Positions 27,101 to 36,033 of a stretch of DNA of 64,000 nt are shown here, piece by piece; position 1 is the first letter of the stretch; every line of letters begins with the position of its first letter. The position numbers and the translations under genes were made by a program. Source of the stretch: Liolophura sinensis (Eukaryota > Mollusca > Polyplacophora > Chitonida > Chitonidae); the NCBI RefSeq assembly GCF_032854445.1, contig NC_088302.1:9295338-9359337 (forward strand), given 5' to 3'. The notes below the pieces were generated by a model. The model was not told the DNA's origin. It worked only from the letters and a program-made list of their open reading frames with translations, and did no database searches.

Positions 27101-30100
27101 ATGTAGGAGTATTCTTGTATACTTGTCCAAACTACTGCAGTATGTTATAGGGAGAGAATAGGGCTTTATAATAGCCCCTGGCAACATTATATTGGTTCTG
27201 GCAACTATAAAGCAATATATATATATATAATGGCTAAAAAAAACCCACTCATGACATTTCCTGTCATATCTGTTCAGGTGAATGATCCCGTTTTTATATT
27301 TGTACATGTACCTCATCTCGGTGCAAACCCCACATGTATTCATTATTACTTTTTACTACACACATTTTTACTTAGAACATAACCTAGAGACATTAACAAA
27401 AGTTTCATGCAACAGTAAAACAACAGACCTACTTCATGTTTTCAATTTTGTTCCAAACCCGACATTCTGAAGTGCTAAGACACTGCATCACAATTCATGT
27501 CGTGACGCTACAATGTTTGAGACTTCATGCCATGTTACATAATTACATTATGTCTACACAGCACATTTATGTTCTTTACAGGTGCCCTTCTAATTGCAAT
27601 TAAATACAATCAAATTTATTCTAATGTTTCTAATGCATATTTGTTAACCATACTAAATTGTACATGTTCAAATACAGGTAACACTGTACATGTATGTACC
27701 CTAAAATTTTGTCCACAAAAGTGTATTTTCAGAGGCAAATAAATGCCATAAAATATTACTTTTGGCGGTGAAACTTACATGTACAATAATTTTCCAGAAC
27801 AATATCATCCCATGTTCCAAGCAAACCTAAAATCCCCTTTCCAAACCCAACAGAACTCTTAGAATCAGGAAAAGTTTGTGATGGATGAAAATTTAAGGTC
27901 ATTTAGGGTACATGTAACAATATTTATAACTACATGTTTATGATTGCAATGTTGTTGATGTGGCCTAAACTTGGTAAAGACATAATCATTCATTCATAAT
28001 ACAAAAAAAAAAAATTATTAATGAAATTTTAAACATCTGATAGGGAAAGCCCCAAATGAAGAGAATAACATTTGATGACAATTTATAAAAACTTTTTGGT
28101 TGATACTGCACCTATTTGAGACTGACAGTTTCTAGCAAACATAAATCACTTGTCTACTTACCTTATGAAAATCTTCCTCACGAAGGACAATCATCTTAAG
28201 CACAAAATAAATATTCCACAGTGAATCAAGACTAGCTCAGAACTGAATGCTCAGCGACTGACAAGGATGTACGGTGGGATTGCTAGCGATCTGTGCTTTA
28301 GCGATTTCACAATGTGTCACTGGCTGTCTCTCTTACAGTGGCTGGGGTGTAATGCGGATATCACCGTGACCACTTCAAGTGAAGTCTGAGCCCAACGTTC
28401 TGGTTTATACCACCTCCCATTCACCCATGGAATGTGTGACAAAACAAGTGGAAACACAGTGTCTTAACAGCTCCAAAAATACCTCCATGTTTGTAGACGG
28501 CAATAGACTCATGAACAGGACGAATATAGCTCAGTGGCTCCGCCAACAGTCCAACAGAGAACAATCAAAATCACTTCATGTAATGGCTGATAAAATATTC
28601 AGAATGAGCTGAGCATATAATTGCTGCTGTGGGACCATGAAATTAGTCACTGGAGCTGAGAGGAGATGATAGAAAGCATTACTCAGCTGTGAGGGAGGCT
28701 CTCAACCCGTGATATACAATGATATACCAGAGTAGATCTAATAGTTTATCTGTACTTGGTACATCATATACATGTATATTAAACTAGTCACTAAAACTCC
28801 CACAAACGCCTACAGCTTTACAACAGAACCAGGATTCAAACACCGGATTTATACACCAGCATGCTTTTAGCGAACAGCCTGTCAATGCTAGCCTATGGAA
28901 GTTGTGTCTACAAAGGTGTGGCTACACATACCTACATAGTTTTACCTCAGCAATAAAATGAAAGCACCTGAACTTCCATTTCTAGATAATGCCAAAATAT
29001 TACCAAAAATTACAACTATGAATTTTTTTTCTACTTTCCAAAATACCTTTTCCTTGCTATGGGATACTTTAAGTGCTCTGAAAGATAAAGGAAACTTTTC
29101 ATCAAAAGGAACTAGTGTTTAAACATTTTTAGCACTACAACATTAGAACATACTTTTTACAGACTCTAAGGTACACATAAATAATCTGACATCACACAGG
29201 TAGTGTACAAGCCACAGAATGAGGGTTAGGTAAACATAATAGACACTGAGGTCACAACCCACTTCCACTCAAGGATCTATCCTTTGGGGATTTTCCGGAA
29301 ACTGGTCTTCCTGTACAAGTACATCTGTAATTACATGTACCCAATATTCAGAAAAAAAACCAACTTAAAATATAACTCTATGCATGAAATAAATATTTTC
29401 ACCTGAAAACTACATGCCACATTATTTTTATCACACATTCAGTGTCTGACACAGATTACAGCATGGACTGAAAACAGCTGTCCAATGGTTTGGGTCATAT
29501 ACAACTTGACACAGCTTTTAATTCTCTTTTTGTTATTAATGCCTAATTTCCATTTCATAAAACACTTAATAATTGTTATTAACAAAGAGGACTGACTCTT
29601 CAAAAAATGTTCCTTCAAAGAAAAATAACATGTACCTGTACCACAAATCAAGAGCCTACATGTACCTTTTCTCAACAAATAAATCTTTAACATTGAAAAC
29701 ACAAGGTTTTACAAGCAAATTCAAATGCTTCACTTTTTTTTTACTTTCCCAATGACACTATTACGTACAAAAAAATATTACTATATCAAAATAAAAGTTG
29801 GCTGAATTACAGGTACATGTATTTTACTAGTTTACATGTCTGAGCACTTTAAACTAGCTCATATGGAACATGATGCCTGATTATCAGGCATGGTGTAAAC
29901 ACATAAAGTAAACACCAGTCCATCCAGAGGCAAGAAGTGCCAGGCTTCCGAGAAGAAGGAAGATGTGTACAAGTAAATACATGTACATGTGAGACATGCA
30001 CAAGTACACTCTCCACCTTACACAGTTAAACAAATATCTTCTTAAATAAATATTTTCAGATATGGGTAGTGGCTGAGTGGTTTAGCGGCTTATCTTTCAA

Positions 30101-33100
30101 CTGCGAGCCAGGACACACCAGGTACATGTACAGGTTCAATTCCAGTTTCACACACGGAATTTTTGAGATTCTTTTAACTTCACAACTTTCTGGCAAACAG
30201 TGGTTGAGAACACTCTTTAATGACCAGTTTAGGTGATCTGGCATGAATGTGACTTCGCATCATCAAACATCTCTTTTTAGGTCACTATATTTCAGCAAAT
30301 GTGTCAATGCAGATACTCCCCTACCCCCCCATCTTTTGCATGAATATTAAAATTGCTTAAAACCGGGAGTACTACAGTCAAGTTTGACCTTTCACCTGGG
30401 ATACAGGTAGTTGGATAACAAGGTATCCACGATGCTTGCTAAATACACTGAATCAGGTTTCCGGATAATTCCAAAACTCTTGAATACAGTGTTAAACACA
30501 ATCATCTAAAATGCAAATATTCTGAAAATACGTATGTAGAAAAATGGTTTCTCGTAGAAGCATTATTTGAAGGAATGCATGCCTAATTACATGTATTACA
30601 TATTAGCTGTATCTGTCGTTGATTGCAATTCTATGGAGTAGACTGACAACAGTGTCAGAAATGTACACACTGTACACTGTATGGATAACTAACATCAGGA
30701 ACAATGTTTAAAGCTTTTTGAGAAAGATCAACATGTTGCATGGAAAGAGCCTAGTAAAAATGATATCACTATGAAGACAAAGGCCATTGGAAATTTCTTT
30801 CATTTATTGCTTAAATTTTCTTTTCTGACTGAATTAAAGGCATGCACAGGTTTGGACTCTTTCATTTCACCCTCGTATCGAAATTCATTATTTCAACTTC
30901 TGGCAAAAAATTATCACAAAAGGTGAGATTATCATCAAATGATAATGAAATGGAATCTGTATTGGCTCCCACACAAGTTTCCAAATATTTTGTGTTTTTA
31001 TGACAGGAAACAAGGAATCAAGTGACAAAAGCCTTACAGCGTCACTTACTTCATTTACAATACATTTTCTTTCTTTATTAATTATACATGTATGGCCACT
31101 GATTACATTAACAGGTAGGATTCAGACTCAATATCTACCTATATAATGTTCATTAGATCTATCAAACATAATTTTGTTGTTTCACCCCACATGAGGGTAA
31201 AGATCGTGATCATTCAATGCACATAAACACTATTAAAGGGAAATAACTGTCACCACAGCATCACACAAGAACTGTTCAGAACACAGTGAACACCCTTTCA
31301 CAGGCATGTTAAAAAGTACAAGCCAAATGTGACAGTTACATGTAAGCTCATCTACTCTATATACGTGTATGTTTTTGCAATTTCAATTTTGTTTAAGGTG
31401 TTACATATGGTTTCACAATAGAGGGTAGAGGGTTGGGGGCAGATGTGCTGATAAGAAAGTGAACAAGGTTGAAAATTAGCATGCAATCCTTAAAGAATTC
31501 TTTCTTGCCAGCAGTTTAATCCTATCATAAAACATAGGGTAGTTTGGTCGGGAATTAATTTTTTTTCTCTTCATCTGAATCTTACTTGTGAAAAAAAATG
31601 AGGGATTTTAAAGGGATTTCTCCTTTTTTGCTACTTACTTCACCTATGTCTATTGCAACCTATTAAATGGCAGGGTGGTCGTAAAAGGTGCCATGCTAGC
31701 TAAGAAAGTCAGAACCTCTGCTCTATTAAATGATGTAAGCATAACACCGTTCCAGAGCATTCATATTTTCAAAAAAAGAGCTTGATAAGAAAAAAAAGAC
31801 AGTTTGCATCAATTTCTATATTCTACAATGCAGGTTCAATCGCGACAAAGAAATCGGTGGACTCTCCCACTTTCATTCTCTGTGGGATTAAGGTGGCTAT
31901 GTGGTTCACCAGGTTGATGAAGGTGTTTCAATCTCACAATAGTTGAAAGGCAAAGCAAATACTAAAATGAAGTATGTATCAAATTAAAATTAAATAAACA
32001 CTGTCCAGAAAATTAGTTTATTTTTCGAGAATTTTTTCTACCAAGTAAAATACTTTACAGCATACATCACATTCTTTGGCAGTCTGTTAGGACCCAGAGA
32101 ATATAAATGTCGTTATATATGAGGTCCATTCGGTGAATGCATGAACAGCTCCACATGTATAATCATTCTGAATGATGAAATCTTGAAGTTTATGCATATT
32201 AAGTGGCAAAATCCTAATGTGACGTCATAGGTCCCAATAAAAAATGGTCACAAAGAATTTAAAGATTCACATGCATTTTACTAGGTTAAAAAAAATTTTA
32301 AAAGATAAATCCAACCACTTTGTGTTGGGAGAGTGTACGGGGAATAACTGTTTCTAATGTGTCAGATCGACAGTAAGCTAGATTTACCGCATCTTCAAAT
32401 GTGCATTAAATCTTCACTAGCGTAAATCCATATCAACCAAGTGGTCCCCATAATTAACCTACCTGTTCTGAGTCTCACCGACCAAAAAACAATCGATGAC
32501 AACTGCACAAATTCACAAAATAAATACATTTTGAAAATGCGGTAAATGTGGTTTACCGTTGATCTGACACATTAGAGGAAGTTATTCCCCATAACTCTCC
32601 CAACACTTCATGTTGATTGATACAGAGGGTTGAGTTCCGCAACTAATCCTGAATGATCATGACAAAACATTTCTGTAGATTCCACCTTAGCCTGACACTG
32701 TCACACATTCAAGAAAACTGCTATCAAACATCACTCACATACATAGACACAACAATGCTACTCTCAAAAAATTGTACAAAAACATGCAACTGGAAAGATC
32801 AATGCCAAAATTCCACACAAATTAAGGTGTACATACAACATAATGAATATATGTATATTTTGTAAAGAAAACTTTTACCACAGTTGGTTAATGGTTGATT
32901 AAAACACAAATAATAATGATCCATACAGTGTTCATTTACTCATGCCTGTACACTTTTGTCATGTGCCGATGGCAATGAAAATATTGTCTAAATAACTTGC
33001 AACTCTGCTTCACAGCAACATAGGACAAATATTATACTTTGCTGACATTCAAAATTTACACACAGGCCTAAGCCCACTAAATAAAATGTTCTGTTGTCTA

Positions 33101-33806
33101 AAATACTATAATTTCCTGTTCTGATTGGTCATAATTCCCAGAATATGTCATCCATTGCTCTTTTATTTCCCTAAAACCTTCCCGTGTTATCCTTTCACTT
33201 CGTCTTCTGCTAGCTGCTGTTGAAAAGTAAATCTATCCAGTTGTGTGCAGTCTTATCGCTGTGACCAACAAAATCAAGGATGTTAAAAATTATGTAAAAT
33301 ATGATGATAACTTTTAAAATTTTATAGCTCTAGAATGATAAGGCGCATGTGTAACATGCAAATACAAACAAATGGCCCTGGTCATGTTGCCACCTTGTAC
33401 ATGTACAATTTCAAAAGGAATTCTGACACATGAATTACATTTTACACATGTAATTAAAAGCTGCACATTATTTAGGGTTACTAAGCTAGACAGGTGATGT
33501 GATTTCTCGTGGGACTGCTTCGACTGCTAGTAAACGATATTTGATTTTAAAGAAATGTAAACTATCGACATTTCGGAGAAAAATACCCATGCACAGAGAC
33601 CCGGAAGCCGGTGGGCTCAATTACACATCCGTGAAGTTCGTAAAGCTAATGCACAGATCACAAGACGCACAATTTTATCGTTTCCGCCAATCGTTAAATA
33701 CCATGTTCTTAACCACAGGTCGAGAAATAATTAGGCTATGCGACCTAATTAAAAGATGAATTAAAGAACGTACCGTCGCCTCACTCGGTGACAGAAAGTC
33801 GGCCAT
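5892..33806 (-). CDS. PTPN9: PTPN9/MEG2-type tyrosine phosphatase with CRAL-TRIO domain (whole gene, 12 coding exons)
   Basis: Non-receptor protein tyrosine phosphatase; in the known family the Sec14/CRAL-TRIO domain binds phosphoinositides on secretory vesicle membranes and the phosphatase acts on vesicle-fusion and receptor targets. Coding exons in transcript order: 33774-33806, 22897-23034, 16138-16227, 15611-15735, 14541-14646, 12502-12612, 11276-11943, 10286-10446, 9370-9448, 8775-8925, 7658-7865, 5892-6121. All junctions are GT/AG, phases agree throughout, and they total 2100 nt (699 aa plus stop; human about 593). Domain order: CRAL-TRIO N helices (about 12-57), CRAL-TRIO (about 70-225), Ser/acidic linker, PTP (about 385-690). 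Catalytic parts are intact: WPD Asp571, HCSAGIGRT with Cys616 and Arg622, Q-loop Gln660. The extra length is mostly linker. An in-frame ATG 23 codons upstream (33875) is possible, but MADFLSP resembles the family's N-terminus better. Divergent from the UBE2R gene. Confidence 0.95.
6440..6915. repeat. 31-33 bp minisatellite in the last PTPN9 intron
   Basis: About 14 units built on AAGAAATAAATCCATAATCC followed by a T-rich end and GATGG. Many units are 33 bp, a multiple of three, so frames stay open on both strands (for example 6382-6717, 6395-6793 and 6516-6755). None is a gene. Confidence 0.95.
7060..7320 (-). mobile_element. SINE-1, near full length, antisense
   Basis: tRNA-derived SINE read on the minus strand: head with A box TGGCTAAGTTGG and B box TGTTCAAGTCT, body with GGCTCTGC and CCCACCATAATGCTGGCC, tail AAATATTCTTGAGTACGGCG and AACACCAGTC. 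Compared with 26425-26690 the two are clearly one family. Confidence 0.85.
7658..7865 (-). CDS. PTPN9: PTPN9 coding exon 11 (WPD loop and catalytic P-loop)
   Basis: 208 nt. Contains [12 protein letters not shown] (WPD loop, general-acid Asp571) and [15 protein letters not shown] (catalytic Cys616, Arg622). Donor ACAG|GTACGT. All catalytic residues are present, so an active phosphatase is expected. Confidence 0.97.
7942..8130. mobile_element. Short TIR element, copy 2
   Basis: GTAATTCTTCAATC at one end, AAAAGGTTGAGGAATTA at the other; interior GTGTAGACTG and CACTAAAAGTTGCTCTTTTG as in copies 6 and 7. Confidence 0.75.
8300..8400 (-). mobile_element. SINE-1 tail fragment, antisense
   Basis: TTGATCGGTGTTTTATGCTG then TACTCAAGAATATTTCACTT and GCCAGCATTATGGTGGGAGG; cut off after the body start. 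Confidence 0.85.
8775..8925 (-). CDS. PTPN9: PTPN9 coding exon 10 (PTP domain)
   Basis: 151 nt. [15 protein letters not shown] matches human GGRRKCGQYWPLEKD. Ends phase 0 at LILHNTK, then GTAAGA. Confidence 0.95.
9370..9448 (-). CDS. PTPN9: PTPN9 coding exon 9 (PTP domain)
   Basis: 79 nt with two bases overhanging at both ends. [19 protein letters not shown] matches human RDFWLMVWEQKVLVIVMTT. Confidence 0.95.
10286..10446 (-). CDS. PTPN9: PTPN9 coding exon 8 (PTP domain: pTyr loop)
   Basis: 161 nt. [16 protein letters not shown] is the KNRY phosphotyrosine-recognition loop; [19 protein letters not shown] matches human [19 protein letters not shown]. Confidence 0.97.
10918..11135 (-). mobile_element. 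SINE-2, antisense
   Basis: Contains TGCCACTGAAGTATCATGCC, GCCGGCCAGTCATGTTTCCT, TCTCAGTGCTGAACACTAAG and GACCCGATCCGGATCTGACC; the last part is the remains of the tRNA head. Shared with 20262-20395 and 35638-35900. Confidence 0.75.
11276..11943 (-). CDS. PTPN9: PTPN9 coding exon 7 (CRAL-TRIO end, long linker, PTP entry)
   Basis: 668 nt, the largest exon. It starts with the end of the CRAL-TRIO domain ([15 protein letters not shown], compare human LPRECLPENLGG). A linker of roughly 150 residues follows, rich in Ser, Asp and Glu, with [13 protein letters not shown], a proline-rich and basic motif of the type bound by SH3 domains. It ends with [14 protein letters not shown] and PAGTFNTSK, which lead into the phosphatase domain. 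The linker is clearly longer than in human PTPN9 and accounts for most of the extra protein length. Confidence 0.92.
12502..12612 (-). CDS. PTPN9: PTPN9 coding exon 6 (CRAL-TRIO core)
   Basis: 37 codons, phase 0/0. [20 protein letters not shown] matches human [20 protein letters not shown], part of the lipid-binding pocket. Confidence 0.95.
14130..14190 (+). mobile_element. SINE-1 tail fragment, sense
   Basis: CGCCGTCGTATAAGTGAAAT, ATTCTTGAGTACGGCGTAAA and ACACCAATCAAAAAAA; the A tail is preserved. Confidence 0.85.
14295..14493. mobile_element. Short TIR element, copy 3
   Basis: GTAAATCTTCAACG at one end, GGTTGAAGAATTAG at the other; inverted relative to copy 1, sharing GGTTCTCTCAGAATGTTTC. 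Confidence 0.75.
14541..14646 (-). CDS. PTPN9: PTPN9 coding exon 5 (CRAL-TRIO core)
   Basis: 106 nt. [20 protein letters not shown] matches human [20 protein letters not shown]. Clean TTTTCAG acceptor and AAG|GTGAG donor. Confidence 0.95.
15611..15735 (-). CDS. PTPN9: PTPN9 coding exon 4 (CRAL-TRIO core)
   Basis: 125 nt, enters phase 0 and leaves with two bases. [15 protein letters not shown] matches human GASIALFTARLHHPH. The donor is AG|GTACCT. Confidence 0.95.
16138..16227 (-). CDS. PTPN9: PTPN9 coding exon 3
   Basis: 30 codons, phase 0/0, including [17 protein letters not shown] and GKLTVL; matches human TRRKEGIVKLKPHEEPLR and GKFTIL at the start of the CRAL-TRIO domain. Confidence 0.9.
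16338..16435 (-). mobile_element. SINE-1 tail fragment, antisense
   Basis: TTTATTTATTCATTTGATTG, then CCGTACTCAAGAACATTTCA and CCAGCATTATGGTGAGAGAA. It makes the 61-codon ORF at 16328-16513, which is not a gene. Confidence 0.8.
17055..17087 (-). mobile_element. Poly(T) and last bases of a SINE-1 copy
   Basis: A run of T followed by GATTGGTGTTTTAG, the 3' end of the family in antisense; a very short 5'-truncated copy. Confidence 0.5.
17401..17618. mobile_element. Short TIR element, copy 4
   Basis: GTAAATCTTCAAGC at one end and GATTGAAGAATTAG at the other; close relative of copy 3 in the same orientation. Confidence 0.75.
17955..18085 (+). repeat. Dispersed repeat, copy A
   Basis: TCCCATGTTCCAAGCA, AGAACTCTCAGAACCAGGAA and GTTTAGGGCATTCAAATG recur in diverged form at 27805-27915. 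No termini recognised. Confidence 0.5.
19275..19861. mobile_element. TTAA-flanked TIR element (about 587 bp)
   Basis: CTTAAAGGAGAAGAAAA at 19274-19290 has an exact inverted partner at 19846-19862, both including TTAA. The interior is richer in GC than its surroundings and has no transposase ORF, so it looks like a non-autonomous DNA transposon with TTAA target choice. Confidence 0.65.
20262..20395 (-). mobile_element. SINE-2, antisense, 5' half
   Basis: Read on the minus strand: head TAATGGTTAGAGCATCCACC, B box GGGATCAAACCCGG, then GGTCATACCAAAAAC. Family identity is clear against 35638-35900. Confidence 0.8.
22897..23034 (-). CDS. PTPN9: PTPN9 coding exon 2 (CRAL-TRIO N-terminal helices)
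   Basis: 46 codons, phase 0/0. The stretch [19 protein letters not shown] matches human [19 protein letters not shown] almost residue for residue. Its acceptor and first ~30 bases are the source of the adjoining 76-bp tandem array. Confidence 0.95.
23034..23790 (-). repeat. 76-bp minisatellite made of a PTPN9 intron/exon boundary
   Basis: Nine extra copies of a 76-bp unit follow the exon 2 acceptor upstream on the minus strand, with boundary positions at 23110, 23185, 23261, 23337, 23413, 23489, 23565, 23641 and 23717, plus a decayed piece to about 23790. Each unit is about 45 bases of intron end (TTTTCTTGTTACAG) plus the first ~30 bases of exon 2 (TTGGTGGAGAAGTTCACC). The spacing is 76 throughout apart from one 75. 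Long ORFs across it are a product of repetition. Confidence 0.95.
26425..26690 (-). mobile_element. SINE-1, near full length, antisense
   Basis: Same family as 7060-7320, in PTPN9 intron 2. Head at 26685 reading GCCTCTGTGGCTCATTTGAT, tail ending at TTTGATTGGTGTTTTATGCC on the plus strand, preceded by a TTTA run that is the remains of the A-rich tail. Confidence 0.85.
27805..27915 (+). repeat. Dispersed repeat, copy B
   Basis: ATCCCATGTTCCAAGCA, AGAACTCTTAGAATCAGGAA and CATTTAGGGTACATGTA; pairs with 17955-18085 in the same orientation. Confidence 0.5.
28162..28194 (-). CDS. PTPN9: Candidate 33-nt cassette micro-exon or alternative first exon of PTPN9
   Basis: Exactly 33 nt between an acceptor (TGCTTAAG) and a strong donor (AAG|GTAAGT), encoding [11 protein letters not shown] in phase 0/0. 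It joins in frame to the next exon, giving EEDFHKLVEEF, which continues the helical N-terminal part of the CRAL-TRIO N region. It begins with ATG, so it could be an alternative first exon instead of a cassette. Without it exon 1 joins exon 2 directly, also in frame. I see no way to choose without transcripts. Confidence 0.45.
30060..30230 (+). mobile_element. tRNA-derived SINE head (Leu/Ser-type)
   Basis: A box TGGCTGAGTGG at about 30070 and B box GGTTCAATTCC about 60 bases on, at the spacing of a class II tRNA. The arms do not pair well enough for a working tRNA, so it is called a SINE head. Confidence 0.5.
32306..32626. mobile_element. Foldback-type element with ~90-bp inverted repeats
   Basis: Left arm 32322-32407 (GTGTTGGGAGAGTGTACGGG, CTAATGTGTCAGATCGACAG, ATTTACCGCATCTTC) is matched on the other strand by the right arm 32524-32606 (GTGTTGGGAGAGTTATGGGG, CTAATGTGTCAGATCAACGG, ATTTACCGCATTTTC). 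Central part about 115 bp. No ORF. Confidence 0.75.
33774..33806 (-). CDS. PTPN9: PTPN9 coding exon 1 (start codon)
   Basis: Eleven codons, [11 protein letters not shown], then donor ACG|GTACGT; phase 0 out. It resembles human PTPN9 around ELTPEEEQAT. An upstream in-frame ATG at 33875 would add 23 basic residues. Confidence 0.8.
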
Positions 33807-34127
33807 TGCTGAAAGCGGAAGTCGATGAAGATTGACAGATCGTTTTTTGGCTTTGTGTTGTCGTAACGTACTCATAATTATGTGATATTGAGCATTTTAA
33901 GTACACAATTTTATTTATATATGGCTAAGTTTGTATGTGAACTGAATTTAATCCCTTAAATCCTAAGTTTTTTAGAATTTTGCAGCATCTGTGACGTCAC
34001 AATCGAGGATCGCCATATTTTACCTGCGTTTTCAACACAAAGACATTCGCGACTTTTGTTTTACGTATTTTAGATGAATTTCTCTCCTTGAGAGCGCCAT
34101 TATAAGATAAGAAGAGAAAGATAACAA
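33807..34127. promoter_or_regulatory. Head-to-head promoter of PTPN9 and UBE2R, with a CRE palindrome
   Basis: Only 321 bp separate the two start codons, so this must hold both 5' UTRs and core promoters. It contains a perfect TGACGTCA (33992-33999), the full CRE site bound by CREB/ATF proteins, and GCCATATT just after it and GCGCCATTAT near 34094, both resembling YY1 sites. No clear TATA box. CRE and YY1 sites are common in promoters of housekeeping gene pairs. Confidence 0.65.
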
Positions 34128-34310
34128 ATGGCGCAGAGTCCTACGGGTGGAGCTGTTAAGACTTTACAACTAGAATACAAGAGAATCAATGAAGAACCAG
34201 TGGAGGGGTTCAAAGTGAAGCTTTTGGGCGAAGAAGAAGACAACTTGTTCGAATGGGAAGTGGCGATTTTCGGACCTCCAGGGACATTATATGAGGGCGG
34301 ATATTTTAAG
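34128..34310 (+). CDS. UBE2R2: UBE2R coding exon 1
   Basis: 61 codons from ATG (context ACAAATGG), phase 0 out at YFK|GTCCGT. Matches human EEPVEGF and [19 protein letters not shown]. Confidence 0.97.
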
Positions 34311-36001
34311 GTCCGTCTTCTTATTGGTTTTGCAGATATTTTATAACACTTTAATCAAGAAAAAATATTTCTTGAGTGGCTTCTTTGATTCTAATTTTGA
34401 TCTGATATTGGCCTTGCTCATGGGAATGATATCATCCATGTGCTTTGTTTACATTTGGCCTTCTTTTGTTTAATGATATGTAAGTGTCTTTATGTCGTTG
34501 GGGATGTGTTTTCTTGACACATTATACTTAGATTGGTAATCAAAGCTATTGTAGTTGCTTAATTCCAGTTACATTGTGGTGTGAATCCAAGTGTTTTCCG
34601 GATGTCAGGTTTGTCATCCATAGTTTTTGCATTTCCAACATGCAAAAGTGTCAGCTGATGACATCCATTTAGTGGACATGCAATGATCAGCTATGTTTTA
34701 TTATGTTGATGTTAATCTGCTGTAGCGTATATTTTATGGTGTTACATACAGGCATTTTTGTGTCCTAATCTACAGCAACATCATGGCAGAAAAGTAGTAC
34801 TTCAGGAAAGTAGCTGTCCTAGTACATGGTACGATACTTTTAGTGCGTCAAGGATAAGATTGATGTGTCATTATTTCATCCATTTTTAAAAATCCATTTA
34901 AAAGCTCCTCCAGCATATCAGGACCCCACTTGTATAAAGAATTATTTTTTGGGAATATCCCAGTGTAGTAAAATCATTACAAACCACAATGTTAAAGAAG
35001 AGGTGACTCTGGGCTGTAAAGTTTCCCAGTTAAATTCCATACATGTATTTATGACATGTGTAACAAAGTATTGCCTAACACAACAGCAGTGGTATGTTAT
35101 ATGGATTGGTACAGATATGCAATAATAAGTTACTAGAAAAATGAGTTCTCAGATTTTGCAAGTTTCACCTAATATCAAAGGTGTACATGTAGGGCTGTCA
35201 GAATTATATAGGCATTATAGCTATGAACACTAGTGATTCATGCTGCCTGTAAAGGTTACATAACTCTGCAGCTGTCAGCTTGCCCATCCTGACCTTTGTT
35301 AAAAATAGTGTTAAGAGTACATTTGTCAGACAGTTCACATGCACCATTGTGTGAAAGGTTTTAATGACTTTGAACACATAACCAGAAACCTTGTGACAGC
35401 TGTGTACATGGCTGTTTGGAGAGAATTACAGAAAAAAATAAAAATCCTTAATTAAAAGTCTATGCTGAGTGATGTGATTTAGGTAGTTTCATACTACATG
35501 TAAGATGAATAAGGGCCTATAAAACCCTAACAAAAAAAACAACATAATGACAAAACAAAGCTGATCAAAATAAGGTTTTAATCCTTACAAGTGTTGTGTA
35601 ATTGATATTTATTTTTTGTTATTTGCTTTACTCCTAAACCACTTCAGTGGCCTAATGGTTAGAGCGTTCGCCTCAAAGCCAGGAGAGCCGGGATCTAACC
35701 TGGGTCAGGTCATACCTAAGACTGTAAAAATGGCACTTGCTGCTGCCTGCATGGGATTCAGCAGTGAGAGGTTAGAGCCAGGAAACATGACTGGTTGGCC
35801 CACGGTCAGTATAATGTGACCGGATGGAGTGTCATGTCTGATATCTTAGGCATGATACTTCAATGGCGGCAGCACGTTGGTAACATGGATTTGACCTGCC
35901 ACAAGAAGACATAGTATATACCTTATGACTCCTCCTCATCATATGACTGAAAATTTTTTAATTATGACGTTATAAAATGCCCCAAGCATACATGTACATT
36001 G

Positions 36002-36033
<32 letters not shown>

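Larger units (their letters stand above)
23791..33773 (-). other. PTPN9 first intron beyond the minisatellite
   Basis: About 10 kb, split by the candidate micro-exon at 28162. Holds the SINE-1 at 26425, dispersed repeat B, the SINE head at 30060, a hairpin at 24886-24908 and the foldback element at 32306. No other gene seen. Confidence 0.6.

Noticed and set aside
30060-30140. Possible tRNA gene
   Set aside because: A and B boxes are present but acceptor and anticodon arms do not pair convincingly; called a SINE head.
32220-32227. TGACGTCA in a PTPN9 intron
   Set aside because: A CRE word deep inside an intron and next to a repeat, without promoter context; likely chance.
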